Origin: Thiomonas sp. FB-6
GTDB taxonomy: Bacteria; Pseudomonadota; Gammaproteobacteria; Burkholderiales; Burkholderiaceae_C
Reading direction: 5' to 3'
Assembly (NCBI RefSeq): GCF_000377645.1
Contig: NZ_KB898484.1
Coordinates: 1 to 64,000 of the forward strand
Length of the DNA: 64,000 bases
Shown here: one piece after another, positions 39,305 through 49,285 of the stretch
Position numbering within the stretch: the stretch's first letter is position 1
Layout of the letters: the number at the start of each line of letters is the position of its first letter
The notes under the pieces: generated by a model
The model's database searches: none
Seen by the model: only the letters and a program-made list of their open reading frames with translations
What the model was told of the DNA's origin: nothing
Program-made: the position numbers and the translations under genes

Positions 39305-41422
39305 TCAGGCCTGCGGCTCGGACGGGGCCGCCCCGCCGTCGCCCAGCAGCGCCTTGATCGACAGGCGGAAGCGCCCCTTGTCGTCGGTCTCGATGACCTT
39401 CACGCGCACCTTCTGGCCTTCCTGCAGGTGGTCGGAGACCTTGGCGATGCGCTCGTTGGCGATCTGCGAGATGTGCAGCAGCCCGTCGCGCCCCGGCAGC
39501 ACGTTGACCAGCGCGCCGAAGTCCAGCAGCTTGACCACGGTGCCGTCGTAGATCTGGCCGATCTCGACCTCGGCGGTCAGCTCGCCGATGCGGCGCATGG
39601 CTTCCTTGGCGCGGTCGGCGTCGGTGGAGGCCACGGTGATCATGCCGTCGTCGGCGATGTCGATCTGCGTGCCGGTTTCCTCGGTCAGGGCGCGAATGAC
39701 GGCGCCGCCCTTGCCGATGACGTCGCGGATGCGCTCGGGGTTGATCTTCATGGTGTACAGGCGCGGCGCGTACTGCGACACCTCGGCGCGCGCGCCGCCC
39801 ACCGCCTGCTGCATCAGGCCCAGGATGTGCAGCCGCGCCTCGCGCGCCTGCGCCAGCGCCACCTGCATGATCTCGCGGGTGATGCCCTGGATCTTGATGT
39901 CCATCTGCAGCGCCGTCACGCCGGTGGAGCTGCCCGCCACCTTGAAGTCCATGTCGCCGAGGTGATCCTCGTCGCCCAGGATGTCGGTGAGCACGGCGAA
40001 TCGGTTGCCGTCCTTGATCAGGCCCATGGCGATGCCGGCCACGTGGGCCTTCAACGGCACACCGGCGTCGAGCAGGCTGAGGCAGCCGCCGCACACCGAG
40101 GCCATCGAGGAGGAGCCGTTGGACTCGGTGATCTCCGAGACCACGCGCATGGTGTAGGCGAAATCCTCCTTCTTCGGCAGCACCGCCTGCAGCGCGCGGC
40201 GCGCCAGGCGGCCGTGGCCGATCTCGCGGCGCTTGGGCGTGCCCATGCGGCCGGTCTCGCCGGTGGCGTAGGGAGGCATGTTGTAGTGCAGCAGGAAGCG
40301 GTCGCGGTACTCGCCGCCGAGGGCGTCGATGATCTGCGAATCCTGGTCGGTGCCCAGCGTGGCCGCGACCATGGCCTGCGTCTCGCCGCGCGTGAACAGC
40401 GCGCTGCCGTGGGCGCGCGGCAGCACCCCGGTACGGATCGCGATGGGACGCACGGTGCGCGTGTCGCGCCCGTCGATGCGCGGGTCGCCGGCCAGGATCT
40501 GGCTGCGCACGATGCGCGCTTCCATGTCGAACAGGATCTGCTCGACCTTGGTCGAGTCGACCTCGGCGCCGTCGGCGCCCAGCGCCTCGTGCACGGCGGC
40601 GTAGGCCTTGCGCAGCGCGTCGGTGCGCAGTTGCTTGCTGGTGATCTTGTAGGCGGCGCGCAGCGCCTCGCCGGCCAGCGAGTCGATGCGCGCGATCAGC
40701 GCCTCGTCGCGCGGCGCGGCCTGCCATTCCCAGGCCGGCTTGCCGCCCTCGCGCACCAGTTCGTGGATGGCGTCGATGGCGGTCTGCAGCTGGCGGTGGC
40801 CGAACATCACGGCCTCCAGCATCACTTCCTCGGTCAGCTGGTCGGCCTCGGACTCGACCATCAGCACGGCCGCGTCGGTGCCGGCGACCACCAGGTTCAG
40901 GCGCGAATCGGCCAGCTGCGCGCGGCTCGGGTTGAGCACGTACTCGCCGCCCACGTAGCCCACGCGCGCGGCGCCGATGGGGCCGTCGAAGGGAATGCCC
41001 GAGACGGCCAGCGCGGCGCTGACGGCAATCAGCGCGGCGATGTCGGACTCGACCTCGGGGTTGAGCGACAGCACCTGCGCCACCACCTGGACCTCGTTGT
41101 AGAAGCCCTCGGGGAACAGCGGGCGGATGGGACGGTCGATGAGCCGCGAGGTCAGGGTCTCGTGCTCGCTCAGGCGCCCTTCACGCTTGAAGAAACCGCC
41201 GGGGATCTTGCCCGCGGCGTAGGTCTTCTCGATGTAGTCGACGGTCAGCGGAAAGAAGTCCTGGCCCGGCTTGGCCGACTTCGCCGCCACCACGGAGGCG
41301 AGCACGACGGTATCGTCCATGTTCAGCAGCACGGCGCCGCCGGCCTGCCGGGCGATCTCGCCCGTTTCCAGGGTGACCGTGTGCGAACCCCACTGGAAAC
41401 TCTTGGTGACTTTGTTGAACAT
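39305..41422 (-). CDS. pnp: Polyribonucleotide nucleotidyltransferase (PNPase)
   Basis: PNPase degrades RNA 3' to 5' by phosphorolysis and is a core part of the degradosome. The 705-residue protein has two RNase PH-like domains (about 1-230 and 310-550) with an all-helical linker. A KH domain ([21 protein letters not shown]) and an S1 domain ([20 protein letters not shown]) follow. ATG at 41422 ([12 protein letters not shown]) is chosen; the frame upstream is non-homologous. It lies downstream of rpsO, the classic rpsO-pnp order. Confidence 0.97.
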   Translation of the reverse strand: MFNKVTKSFQWGSHTVTLETGEIARQAGGAVLLNMDDTVVLASVVAAKSAKPGQDFFPLTVDYIEKTYAAGKIPGGFFKREGRLSEHETLTSRLIDRPIRPLFPEGFYNEVQVVAQVLSLNPEVESDIAALIAVSAALAVSGIPFDGPIGAARVGYVGGEYVLNPSRAQLADSRLNLVVAGTDAAVLMVESEADQLTEEVMLEAVMFGHRQLQTAIDAIHELVREGGKPAWEWQAAPRDEALIARIDSLAGEALRAAYKITSKQLRTDALRKAYAAVHEALGADGAEVDSTKVEQILFDMEARIVRSQILAGDPRIDGRDTRTVRPIAIRTGVLPRAHGSALFTRGETQAMVAATLGTDQDSQIIDALGGEYRDRFLLHYNMPPYATGETGRMGTPKRREIGHGRLARRALQAVLPKKEDFAYTMRVVSEITESNGSSSMASVCGGCLSLLDAGVPLKAHVAGIAMGLIKDGNRFAVLTDILGDEDHLGDMDFKVAGSSTGVTALQMDIKIQGITREIMQVALAQAREARLHILGLMQQAVGGARAEVSQYAPRLYTMKINPERIRDVIGKGGAVIRALTEETGTQIDIADDGMITVASTDADRAKEAMRRIGELTAEVEIGQIYDGTVVKLLDFGALVNVLPGRDGLLHISQIANERIAKVSDHLQEGQKVRVKVIETDDKGRFRLSIKALLGDGGAAPSEPQA

Positions 41423-41637
41423 TGATTTCACTCCGGTTGGACGGGCGCCGCGCCCCTTCGGGCCGCCAGCGCCTGCGCCCGCGTCAGCGGGCAGGTCGGG
41501 AAGCACAATGCCATTCCTGCGCGGCTCTGCCCGGTGCCGCCGCCTTGCGCGCGGCGGCCAGAGCGGCCCAGGAATGACACAGCAGCACCTCCCGGCTCGG
41601 GGTACACGGCACGCCACGCGCGCCGCGCACGACAACA

Positions 41638-41671
41638 GGGCGCCTGGCTCGACTCAGCGAAGCAGGCGCCC
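41638..41671 (-). terminator. Hairpin downstream of rpsO
   Basis: GGGCGCCTG and CAGGCGCCC form a perfect 9-bp stem with a 16-nt loop, 16 bp after the rpsO stop. A short TGTTGT follows on the minus strand instead of a U-run. In other bacteria the rpsO-pnp gap holds a terminator or an RNase III processing site that controls pnp; either role fits. Confidence 0.55.
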
Positions 41672-41687
41672 CTCGTTTCATGCAGAA

Positions 41688-41957
41688 CTACTTGCGCAGG
41701 TTCAGCTTCGCGATCAGCGCGCGATAGCGGTCCGCGTCCTTGCCCTTCAGGTAGTCGAGCAGCTTGCGGCGGCGGCTGACCATGCGCAGCAGACCGCGGC
41801 GGCCATGGTGATCCTTGGCGTGGGTCTTGAAGTGCCCGGTCAGTTCGTTGATGCGGGCGGTGAGCAGCGCGACCTGGACTTCGGGGGATCCGGTGTCCTT
41901 GGGAGCGCGGGCGTTTTCGGCGACGACCTTGGCCGTCGTGGCTTGATCCAGACTCAT
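41688..41957 (-). CDS. rpsO: 30S ribosomal protein S15
   Basis: S15 is a primary 16S rRNA-binding protein of the small subunit. The 89-residue length is exact for the family. Diagnostic stretches are [41 protein letters not shown] and the C-terminal [15 protein letters not shown] at 41957 ([12 protein letters not shown]) is chosen over the open frame to 42023. pnp follows 265 bp downstream on the same strand. Confidence 0.98.
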   Translation of the reverse strand: MSLDQATTAKVVAENARAPKDTGSPEVQVALLTARINELTGHFKTHAKDHHGRRGLLRMVSRRRKLLDYLKGKDADRYRALIAKLNLRK

Positions 41958-42184
41958 GGTGCAGTTTCCTGAGAAGAACTCGCGAACGCAGAAGAAACCA
42001 TTCCGCGCCGTGAAAAAAAACACAGTTTAGCGCATTTGTAGCGGGCACCCCGTCCGCGTGCCTCCCCAGGCCTTGCGCCTGCGCAAGCAAAGCCCGAAAC
42101 TGTGTCTTGCCCGCCGACATCGACCCCGACATTCTCACCCGGCCCGCGTCGCCTCGCGCCGCGCCGAGGTGTTCCACGCCGCAC

Positions 42185-42952
42185 ATGCGCCTGCAACTGC
42201 TTTCCGACCTGCACCTCGAAGCCGAAGCCTTCGACCCCCAACCCGCCCCCGGCGCCGACCTGCTGGTGCTGGCCGGCGACATCGACGCCGGCCACGAGGG
42301 CCTGGAGCGCTTCCGCGACTGGCCGGTGCCCGTGCTGTTCGTGGCGGGCAACCACGAGTACGACGAGCGCGACTTCGACGCCGCCACCGCGGCGCTACGC
42401 CTGCGCTGCGATCGCGCCGGCATCCGCATGCTCGAACGCGAGAGCGTGGTGCTGGAGGCCGCCGGGCGCAAGGTGCGCTTCGTCGGCACCACCTTGTGGA
42501 ACGATTTCGACCTGTTCGGCCAGGCCCGGCGCGAGCAGTGCATGCGCGCCGCGCGCTATTTCATCGAGCAGGTGCAGCGCTCGGTGCGCCATGGCAAGCC
42601 CATGGACGCCCATGCGCTGCGCCAGGAAGGCCTGCGCAGCCGCGACTGGCTGCGCGAGCAGCTGCGCCTGCCGCGCAGCGACCCGGGCCGTTGGGACGCC
42701 ACCGTGGTGGTCACGCATTTCGCCCCCAGCCTGCGCAGTACCGACCCGCGCTACCCGGTCAACGGCGCCACGGCCAGTTTCTGCAACGCCTACGACGACA
42801 TGATCGGCGGCAGCGACCTGTGGCTGCACGGTCACCTGCACTGCCGGCACGACTACCGCGCGGAACATTCCCGCGTGGTGTGCAATGCGCGCGGCCACGC
42901 CAGCAAGGGCGAGGCGGAGGACTTCCAGCCCCTGGGGGTGTGGGAAGTCTAG
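42185..42952 (+). CDS. Calcineurin-like metallophosphoesterase
   Basis: The 255-residue protein carries the five conserved metallophosphoesterase blocks: [21 protein letters not shown], a VTHFAPS block and HGHLHCR. ATG at 42185 ([12 protein letters not shown]) places the first block at the N terminus as usual; the upstream open frame is not conserved-looking. It is a single plus-strand gene between rpsO and tsaD. Its stop TAG overlaps the tsaD stop on the opposite strand. The substrate cannot be told. Confidence 0.88.
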   Translation: MRLQLLSDLHLEAEAFDPQPAPGADLLVLAGDIDAGHEGLERFRDWPVPVLFVAGNHEYDERDFDAATAALRLRCDRAGIRMLERESVVLEAAGRKVRFVGTTLWNDFDLFGQARREQCMRAARYFIEQVQRSVRHGKPMDAHALRQEGLRSRDWLREQLRLPRSDPGRWDATVVVTHFAPSLRSTDPRYPVNGATASFCNAYDDMIGGSDLWLHGHLHCRHDYRAEHSRVVCNARGHASKGEAEDFQPLGVWEV

Positions 42953-44028
42953 GACGCGCCGTCCGCCGCGCTCAGCTCCGCAAGATCCCAGCGCGGCTGG
43001 ATGTCGAAGGCGTAGTCGCGGCTGGCGCGCGCCAGCCCGGCCTGCAGGCGCCGGCAGGCCGCGTAGGCGATCATGGGTCCGTTGTCGGTACACCACTGCA
43101 GCGGCGGGTAGTGCACGCGGGCTCCCAGCGCGGCGCAGGCCGCGTCGAGCTTTTCACGCAGGCGCAGATTGGCGCCCACGCCCCCGGCTACCACCAGCGT
43201 GCGCATGCCGCTGCGCCGCAGCGCGGCGGCCGCCTTGGCCGCCAGCACCTCGGTGATCGCCTCCTGCGTGGCCGCCGCCAGGTCGGCGCGCGCCTGCGCC
43301 GGCGCGTCCTCGCCGAGCTGGCGCACGCGCGTCAGCACGGCCGTCTTCAAGCCGGCGAAGGAAAAGTCCAGATCCTCGGAATGCAGCTTCGGGCGCGGCA
43401 GATCGAAAGCCCCCGCGTGCCCGCCGGCGGCCAGGCGCGCCAACTCGGGCCCGCCCGGGTACCCCAGGCCGAGCAGCTTGGCCGACTTGTCGAAAGCCTC
43501 GCCGGCGGCGTCGTCGACGGTCTCGCCCAGCAGTTCGTAGCAGCCTAGCGCGTTGGCCTGCAGCAGCATGGTGTGCCCGCCGGAGACCAGCAGCGCGACA
43601 AAGGGGAAGTCCAGTCCAGGCTGCGCCAGCAGGGGCGACAACAGGTGGCCTTCCAGGTGATGCACGCCCAGCAGCGGCAGACCGGCCGACATGGCCAGCG
43701 CGGCGGCCACCCCGGCGCCCACCAGCAACGCGCCGGCCAGGCCGGGACCACGCGTGTAGGCCACGGCGTCCAGGTCGCGCAGTTCCAGGCGCGCCTGGTC
43801 CAGCACGTCGTCGAGCAGCGGCAGCACGCGCGCGATGTGGTCGCGCGAGGCCAGCTCCGGCACCACGCCGCCGTAGTCCCGGTGCAACGCGATCTGCGAA
43901 TGCAGCGCCTGGCCGAGCAGCCCGTCGCGGCTGTCGTACACGGCCAGGCCGGTTTCGTCGCAGGAGGTTTCGATGCCCAGCACGCGCAGGCGCGGCGCTG
44001 CGGCGCGGGGGAGAACGGCGTCGGTCAA
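42949..44028 (-). CDS. tsaD: tRNA N6-adenosine threonylcarbamoyltransferase TsaD
   Basis: TsaD transfers the threonylcarbamoyl group to A37 of ANN-decoding tRNAs, together with TsaB and TsaE. The protein has about 359 residues. It shows [36 protein letters not shown] (metal-binding His pair), [27 protein letters not shown] and [11 protein letters not shown]. The start is uncertain: TTG at 44028 is used here, GTG at 44076 extends the frame, and homologues often begin just before LGIETS. The gene is divergent from rpsU, whose promoter lies upstream. Confidence 0.93.
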   Translation of the reverse strand: MTDAVLPRAAAPRLRVLGIETSCDETGLAVYDSRDGLLGQALHSQIALHRDYGGVVPELASRDHIARVLPLLDDVLDQARLELRDLDAVAYTRGPGLAGALLVGAGVAAALAMSAGLPLLGVHHLEGHLLSPLLAQPGLDFPFVALLVSGGHTMLLQANALGCYELLGETVDDAAGEAFDKSAKLLGLGYPGGPELARLAAGGHAGAFDLPRPKLHSEDLDFSFAGLKTAVLTRVRQLGEDAPAQARADLAAATQEAITEVLAAKAAAALRRSGMRTLVVAGGVGANLRLREKLDAACAALGARVHYPPLQWCTDNGPMIAYAACRRLQAGLARASRDYAFDIQPRWDLAELSAADGAS

Positions 44029-44069
44029 GGCGGCGGAGGAGGCAATCCCGGGAAAATGTGTCCCCCACC

Positions 44070-44098
44070 TGGGCACGACGCGGAGGATGGGTTATACT
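44070..44098 (+). promoter_or_regulatory. Candidate sigma70 promoter of rpsU
   Basis: TGGGCA (44070-44075) and TATACT (44093-44098) are spaced 17 bp apart, matching 4/6 and 5/6 of the consensus. The -10 box sits in GGGTTATACTTTAAAGG, about 165 bp upstream of the rpsU start. The region just upstream is the 5' end of divergent tsaD. Confidence 0.5.
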
Positions 44099-44265
44099 TT
44101 AAAGGTTTTTTCGTCGCATTGCACTCACGCACCGGGCCTGAAGAAGCGCATGAAGCGTACGCCTCAGCAGCCTCGATGCCCGGAGCGATCTGCCTGCGAC
44201 GCAAAGGCCCTTGGCGGCTCCAGCCGTGGCGGGGCGCATTTCCCGAATAAAGGTACCCGTCTGCA

Positions 44266-44478
44266 ATGACAACGATTCGCATTAAAGAGAACGAACCCTT
44301 CGACGTCGCGCTGCGCCGTTTCAAGCGCACGATCGAAAAGCTCGGTCTGCTGACCGACCTGCGCGCGCGCCAGTTCTACGAGAAGCCCACCGCCGAGCGC
44401 AAGCGCAAGAAGGCCGCCGCGGTCAAGCGTCACTACAAGCGCATCCGCAGCCACATGCTGCCCAAGCGCCTGTACTGA
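44266..44478 (+). CDS. rpsU: 30S ribosomal protein S21
   Basis: S21 is a small basic protein that helps initiation on the 30S subunit. The 70-residue sequence is family-typical: [35 protein letters not shown] and the Lys/Arg-rich [14 protein letters not shown] tail. It is followed by yqeY 106 bp downstream, with a hairpin between. The dnaG and rpoD genes that often follow rpsU-yqeY are not here. Confidence 0.98.
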   Translation: MTTIRIKENEPFDVALRRFKRTIEKLGLLTDLRARQFYEKPTAERKRKKAAAVKRHYKRIRSHMLPKRLY

Positions 44479-44539
44479 AGAAGCTTCTCCCGGCAGGGCG
44501 CGCAGCCGTGCTGGCGCCCTCCGACGCACGACGTGAAAC

Positions 44540-44568
44540 AACCGGCGCGCCGCGAGGCAGCGCCGGTT
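44540..44568 (+). terminator. Hairpin between rpsU and yqeY
   Basis: AACCGGCGC and GCGCCGGTT form a perfect 9-bp stem with an 11-nt loop, 62 nt after the rpsU stop. TTCC follows, a weak U-tract. It ends 16 bp before the yqeY start, so it could cut transcription between the two genes or be a weak attenuator. Confidence 0.5.
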
Positions 44569-44584
44569 TCCATTGGTGGATCCC

Positions 44585-45037
44585 ATGTCCCAGCTCAAGA
44601 CCCGCATCCAGGACGACATGAAGGCCGCGATGCGCGCGAAGGACACTGCGCGCCTGGGCACCGTGCGCATGCTGCTGGCCGCCGTCAAGCAGCGCGAGGT
44701 GGACGAGCGCATCGAACTCGACGACGCCGCCGTGCTGGCGGTGATCGAGCGCATGATCAAGCAGCGCCGCGACGCCATCACCCAGTTCGAGGCCGGCGGC
44801 CGCGCCGACCTGGCGGCCGCCGAGACCGCGGAAATCGCCGTGCTCGAACCCTACCTGCCGGCCCGCCTGGGCGGCGAGGAACTGGACGCCGAGATCCGCG
44901 CCGCGATCGCCGAGCTCGGCCTGGGCGCCCCGCAGGACCTGGGCAAGCTCATGCCCGTGCTCAAGCCCCGGCTGGCCGGCCGCGCCGACATGGCGCAGGT
45001 CTCGGCGCGCGCGAAGGCGCTGCTGTCCGGCCAGTGA
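44585..45037 (+). CDS. yqeY: GatB/YqeY domain protein
   Basis: This 150-residue protein is a stand-alone homologue of the C-terminal tRNA-binding domain of GatB. It shows LKTRIQDDMKAAMRAKD, LGTVRMLLAAVKQREVD, MIKQRRDAITQFEAGGR and EIAVLEPYLPARL. Its function in free form is not settled. ATG at 44585 (MSQLKTRI) is used, preceded by a weak site. It follows rpsU on the same strand, the usual context in Proteobacteria. Confidence 0.93.
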   Translation: MSQLKTRIQDDMKAAMRAKDTARLGTVRMLLAAVKQREVDERIELDDAAVLAVIERMIKQRRDAITQFEAGGRADLAAAETAEIAVLEPYLPARLGGEELDAEIRAAIAELGLGAPQDLGKLMPVLKPRLAGRADMAQVSARAKALLSGQ

Positions 45038-45077
45038 GCGTGCCGCGGGGCCCCAGGCCCCGCAGGCCCCGCCCGGC

Positions 45078-45866
45078 TCAGCCCTCGATGCGGGCGTAGG
45101 CCGAGTGGTTGTGGATGGATTCGAAGTTCTCCGCCTCCACCACGAAGGACGCGATGCGCGGCTGCGCGCCCACGCGCGCCGCCACGTCGCGCACCAGGTC
45201 TTCGACGAACTTGGGATTGTCGTAGGCGCGCTCGGTCACGTATTTCTCGTCCGGGCGCTTGAGCAGACCCCAGATCTCGCAGGACGCCTCTTCCTCGGCG
45301 ATGCGGATCAGTTCCTCCAGCGCCATCGCCTCGCGCAACTCGGCGCGGATGGTGATGTGCGAGCGCTGGTTGTGCGCACCGTACTCGGAGATCTCCTTCG
45401 AGCAGGGGCACAGCGCCTTCACCGGCACCTGCACCACCGCGGTGACCTGCGTGTGCCCGCCGTCGACGCGCACGATCCACTGCGCCTCGTAGTCCATGCG
45501 GCTGGCCACCCGGCTGACCGGGGCCTGCTTGCGCATGAACAGCACGAAGCGAAAGGCCAGGCGTCCGGTCTGGGCATCCAGGCGCTGCACCATGGCGCGC
45601 GCCATCTCGCCCAGGCTGGCGTGGTCCAGCGGCGTATCCGCCGAGGCCTCCAGCAACTCCACGAAGCGCGACATGTGGGTGCCCTTGCGCTCGGCCGGCA
45701 GCGCCACGTCGGCGTCGACCCAGGCCACGGAGTGCTGCACCCCGCCGCCGGCGGTGCGCAGCGTCACCGGGTAGCGCAGATCCTTGATGCCCACCCGCTG
45801 GATCGCCAGGCGGCGGTGGTCGAAGGAACTCTGGACGTCGGGGATCGGTTCGTAGGGCTGATTCAT
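45078..45866 (-). CDS. folE2: GTP cyclohydrolase FolE2 (type IB)
   Basis: FolE2 converts GTP to dihydroneopterin triphosphate, the first step to folate and queuosine. Type IB enzymes can use metals other than zinc. The 262-residue protein has the key [17 protein letters not shown] block, plus SRMDYEAQW and [11 protein letters not shown] at the C terminus. ATG at 45866 ([14 protein letters not shown]) is chosen; the very long open frame further upstream overlaps dxs as a shadow. It follows dxs by 137 bp on the same strand. Confidence 0.95.
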   Translation of the reverse strand: MNQPYEPIPDVQSSFDHRRLAIQRVGIKDLRYPVTLRTAGGGVQHSVAWVDADVALPAERKGTHMSRFVELLEASADTPLDHASLGEMARAMVQRLDAQTGRLAFRFVLFMRKQAPVSRVASRMDYEAQWIVRVDGGHTQVTAVVQVPVKALCPCSKEISEYGAHNQRSHITIRAELREAMALEELIRIAEEEASCEIWGLLKRPDEKYVTERAYDNPKFVEDLVRDVAARVGAQPRIASFVVEAENFESIHNHSAYARIEG

Positions 45867-46003
45867 GGTCGAGCCGGCAGCCGGCCGCCGGCCTGTGTCG
45901 AGGGCCGCTGGAGGCAGCAACGCCCCCGAAGACCCGTGGAAATACTCAGGATTATCGCGGCGCCGCGCCGAAGCTGCACGGCGCGGGCCGAAGCGGCCGC
46001 GGC

Positions 46004-47917
46004 TCAGGAATTCGCCGCTTCGCGGCGCGGCGCGTCGGCCTGCCCCAGCAGCGGGCCGAAACGCTCGCGGATGCTGCGCAGCAGCCCCGCGGCATCCAGG
46101 CCGGCCGCCGCCGTCACGTGCGCCGGATCGCCATGTTCCAGCCAGGTGTCGGGCAGCCCCAGGTTGAGCACCGGCAGCTGCCAGCCCAGACGCTGGAGCT
46201 CCTCCAGGCAGGCCGAGCCGGCGCCGCCGAGCACCGCCCCCTCCTCCACCGTCACGACGGCATCGTGCGCGGCGGCGATGCGCTGCAGCATGTCCAGGTC
46301 CAGCGGCTTGATGAATCGCATGTCCACCACCGTGGCGTCGAGTTCCTCGGCCGCCTTCAGCGCCGTGTGCAGAACCGGGCCGAAGGCCAGCAGCGCCAGC
46401 CGGCGCCCGGCCGGCGCGCGCCCCTGGCGACGCAGCTGCGCACGCCCCACCGGCAGGGTCGACAGGTCGGAGCGGTCCACCTCGGCGCCGATGCCGGCGC
46501 CGCGCGGGTAGCGCACCGCGCTGGGGCCGTCGAGCGCGAAGGCGGTGCTGAGCATGCGCCTGCACTCCAGCTCGTCGCTGGGAGCCATCAGCACCATGCC
46601 GGGCAGGCAGCGCAGCGCCGCGATGTCGTAGGCGCCGGTGTGGGTCGCGCCGTCGGCGCCGACGATGCCCGCGCGGTCGATGGCGAACACCACCGGCAGC
46701 TTCTGCAGCGCCACGTCGTGGATGACCTGGTCGTAGGCGCGCTGCAGGAAGGTCGAATAGATGGCCACGACCGGGCGCATGCCCTCGCAGGCCAGCCCGG
46801 CGGCGAAGGTCACCGCGTGCTGCTCGGCGATGCCCACGTCGAAATAGCGCTGCGCGAAGCGCGCGGCGTATTCCACCATGCCCGAGCCCTCGCACATCGC
46901 CGGGGTCACCGCCATCAGGCGCGAATCCGCCTGCGCCATGTCGCACAGCCAGTGGCCGAACACCTGCGCGAAGGTGGGGCGCGGCGCCTCCGCCGGCGGC
47001 TTGATGCCCACGGCGGGATCGAAGCGTCCCGGGCCGTGGTACTTGATGGGATCGGCCTCGGCCAGCTTGTAGCCGTAGCCCTTGCGCGTGACCACGTGCA
47101 GCAGCCTGGGGCCGCCGCGCTCGCGCAGGTTCTGCAGCGTGGGCACCAGCGCATGCAGGTCGTGGCCGTCGATGGGGCCGAAGTACTCGACGCCGAATTC
47201 CTCGAACAGCGTGCCCGGCGCCACCAGGCCCTTGGCCTGCTCCTCCAGGCGCCGCGCCAGCGCCAGCAGCGGCGGCGGCGCCGCCTTGAGCACCTGCTTG
47301 GCGGCATCGCGCGCGCTGGCGTAGAAACGCCCGGACAGCAGCCGCGCCAGGTAGCGGTTGAGCGCGCCCACCGGCGCCGAGATCGACATGTCGTTGTCGT
47401 TCAGCACGATCAGCAGGTCGGCCTCGGGGTGGACCCCGGCGTTGTTCAGGGCCTCGAAGGCCATGCCGCCGGTCATCGCGCCGTCGCCGATCACCGCCAC
47501 CACCTTGCGCCGCTCGCCCTTGGCCCGCGCCGCGAGCGCCTGACCCAGCGCGGCCGAGATCGACGTGGACGAATGCGCGGTGCCGAAGGTGTCGTAGGGC
47601 GACTCGTCGCGCCGCGGGAATCCGGAAAGGCCGCCCCACTGGCGCAACGTGCCCATGCGCTCGCGGCGGCCGGTGAGGATCTTGTGGGCGTAGGTCTGGT
47701 GGCCCACGTCCCACACCAGGCGGTCGTGCGGCGTGTCGAACACGTAGTGCAGCGCCAGCGTGAGTTCCACCGTGCCCAGGTTGGACGACAGGTGCCCGCC
47801 GGTGCGCGCGACGGTCTCCAGCAGGAACTGGCGCAGTTCGCGCGCCAGCGCGGGAAGCTGCTCCGGCGGGAGCCGGCGCAGATCGCGCGGGTCGTCGATG
47901 CCGTCCAACAGGTTCAT
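46004..47917 (-). CDS. dxs: 1-deoxy-D-xylulose-5-phosphate synthase
   Basis: Dxs condenses pyruvate and glyceraldehyde 3-phosphate in the first step of the MEP isoprenoid pathway. The 637-residue protein has the thiamine diphosphate motif [18 protein letters not shown] with NDN after it, the N-terminal [17 protein letters not shown], and the transketolase middle domain with [21 protein letters not shown] at 47917 overlaps the ispA stop by one base (TGATG), so translation is coupled. Confidence 0.97.
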   Translation of the reverse strand: MNLLDGIDDPRDLRRLPPEQLPALARELRQFLLETVARTGGHLSSNLGTVELTLALHYVFDTPHDRLVWDVGHQTYAHKILTGRRERMGTLRQWGGLSGFPRRDESPYDTFGTAHSSTSISAALGQALAARAKGERRKVVAVIGDGAMTGGMAFEALNNAGVHPEADLLIVLNDNDMSISAPVGALNRYLARLLSGRFYASARDAAKQVLKAAPPPLLALARRLEEQAKGLVAPGTLFEEFGVEYFGPIDGHDLHALVPTLQNLRERGGPRLLHVVTRKGYGYKLAEADPIKYHGPGRFDPAVGIKPPAEAPRPTFAQVFGHWLCDMAQADSRLMAVTPAMCEGSGMVEYAARFAQRYFDVGIAEQHAVTFAAGLACEGMRPVVAIYSTFLQRAYDQVIHDVALQKLPVVFAIDRAGIVGADGATHTGAYDIAALRCLPGMVLMAPSDELECRRMLSTAFALDGPSAVRYPRGAGIGAEVDRSDLSTLPVGRAQLRRQGRAPAGRRLALLAFGPVLHTALKAAEELDATVVDMRFIKPLDLDMLQRIAAAHDAVVTVEEGAVLGGAGSACLEELQRLGWQLPVLNLGLPDTWLEHGDPAHVTAAAGLDAAGLLRSIRERFGPLLGQADAPRREAANS

Positions 47918-48876
47918 CAATGGCTCCTGGCCACGACGCGCTGCGCCAGCTCGGCCAGGCGCGCCGAGCGCTCCCTCGCCGGCTGCGGCAGCTCGCGCAG
48001 CGCCTGCAGCGCCTGCTCCAGCAGGCGCTGCGCATAGTCGCGTGCCGGCTCCACGCCGAGCAGGCCCACGAAGGTGGCCTTGCCCTGCTCGGCGTCCTTG
48101 CCGGCGGTCTTGCCCAGCGTGGCCGAATCCATGCTGGCGTCGAGCACGTCGTCGACCACCTGGAAGGCCAGGCCGACGTCGTCCGCGTAGCGCCGCAGCG
48201 CGCCCTCGCAGGCGGCCGCCAGCGCCGGCTCGCGCTCGGCGGCGCAGGCCACGCCCATCATCACGCTGGCGCGCAGCAGCGCGCCGGTCTTGCGCGCGTG
48301 CATGTCGCGCAGCACCTGCAGGTCGACCCGGCGCCCGGTGGCGCCCAGGTCCAGCGCCTGGCCGCCCGCCATGCCCAGCGCGCCGGCAGCCCCGGCCAGC
48401 AGGCCGCACAGGCGCGCCTGCAGCGCAGGCGCCAGCGCCGCATCCGCGGTCAGCACCTCGAAGGCACGGGTCTGCAGCGCATCGCCGGCGAGCAAGGCCA
48501 TGGCCTCGCCGAAGCGCACGTGCACGGTGGGCTGGCCGCGGCGCAGCACGTCGTTGTCCATGCAGGGAAGGTCGTCGTGCACCAGCGAGTACGCGTGCAC
48601 CAGCTCGGTGGCGCAGGCGGCCGCGTCCAGCGCGGCCTCGTCGGCGCCCAGGCATTCGCCGGCGGCCCACACCAGCAGCGGGCGCATGCGCTTGCCGCCC
48701 AGCGCCGCCGCGTAATGCATGGCCTCGCCCAGCGGAGAACCGGGCGTGAGCCAGGCGCCGGTGTGGCGCTCGACCAGCGCGCGTGCCCGTTCGGCGCGCC
48801 GCGCCGCCCACGCCTCGAAATCCGCTCCGGCATCCGGCGGCGAGGCGGCTTCAATCGTCTTCGCGTGCGCGCTCAT
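47917..48876 (-). CDS. ispA: Farnesyl diphosphate synthase
   Basis: This polyprenyl synthetase joins isoprenyl units to make farnesyl (or geranyl) diphosphate. The 319-residue protein has the first Asp-rich motif DDLPCMDND and the second DDVLDAS, plus GGKRMRP. The four-residue spacing in the first motif is the bacterial type II FPP form. ATG at 48876 (MSAHAKTIE) overlaps the end of xseB by 26 bp. The stop overlaps the dxs start by one base. The unit xseB-ispA-dxs is probably one operon. Confidence 0.95.
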   Translation of the reverse strand: MSAHAKTIEAASPPDAGADFEAWAARRAERARALVERHTGAWLTPGSPLGEAMHYAAALGGKRMRPLLVWAAGECLGADEAALDAAACATELVHAYSLVHDDLPCMDNDVLRRGQPTVHVRFGEAMALLAGDALQTRAFEVLTADAALAPALQARLCGLLAGAAGALGMAGGQALDLGATGRRVDLQVLRDMHARKTGALLRASVMMGVACAAEREPALAAACEGALRRYADDVGLAFQVVDDVLDASMDSATLGKTAGKDAEQGKATFVGLLGVEPARDYAQRLLEQALQALRELPQPARERSARLAELAQRVVARSH

Positions 48877-49099
48877 CGGCAAAGGGCTTGAGTTCGCCAC
48901 CCTCGAGAATCTGCACCTGCTGCTCCACCGCCTGCAGCTGTTCGCGGCAGTAGCGCAGCAACTGCGAGCCGCGGGCGTAGGCCTTGAGCGTGTCGTCCAG
49001 GCTCATCTGCCCGGATTCCAGCTGCTGCACGAGCTGCTCGAGCTCGGCGCAGGCCTGTTCGTAGCTGGCCGGCTGCTGCTTGCGCGTGGTTGCGTTCAT
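48851..49099 (-). CDS. xseB: Exodeoxyribonuclease VII small subunit
   Basis: XseB is the small subunit of exonuclease VII, which degrades single-stranded DNA. The 82-residue protein is helical and contains the family pattern SYEQACAELEQLVQQLESG, MSLDDTLKAYARGSQLLRYC and ILEG. It heads the minus-strand xseB-ispA-dxs group, overlapping ispA by 26 bp. The large subunit gene xseA is not in the window. Confidence 0.94.
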   Translation of the reverse strand: MNATTRKQQPASYEQACAELEQLVQQLESGQMSLDDTLKAYARGSQLLRYCREQLQAVEQQVQILEGGELKPFADERAREDD

Positions 49100-49285
49100 C
49101 GAGGAAGTTCCGGCGCGCCGGCACGTCCCCGCGGGCGTTCCGCGGCGCGGCCGGCGGCAGCTGGGGAAAGCGTTGATTTTATCCCCATGGAAGGAAGCGG
49201 GTCGGCCCGCCCCCTGGAAATCCCGGGCGGTCTACAATCCCCCCTCCCGCAGCCGTTTGATTTTCCAGGAGATTTCGATCCCATC

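Noticed and set aside
45078-48035. 985-codon minus-strand frame joining dxs region to FolE2
   Set aside because: Only the last 262 codons are FolE2. The rest is an out-of-frame reading of dxs, so this is not a fusion protein.
46004-48811. 935-codon frame suggesting an ispA-dxs fusion
   Set aside because: The N-terminal 298 codons are an out-of-frame reading of ispA; Dxs starts at the ATG at 47917.
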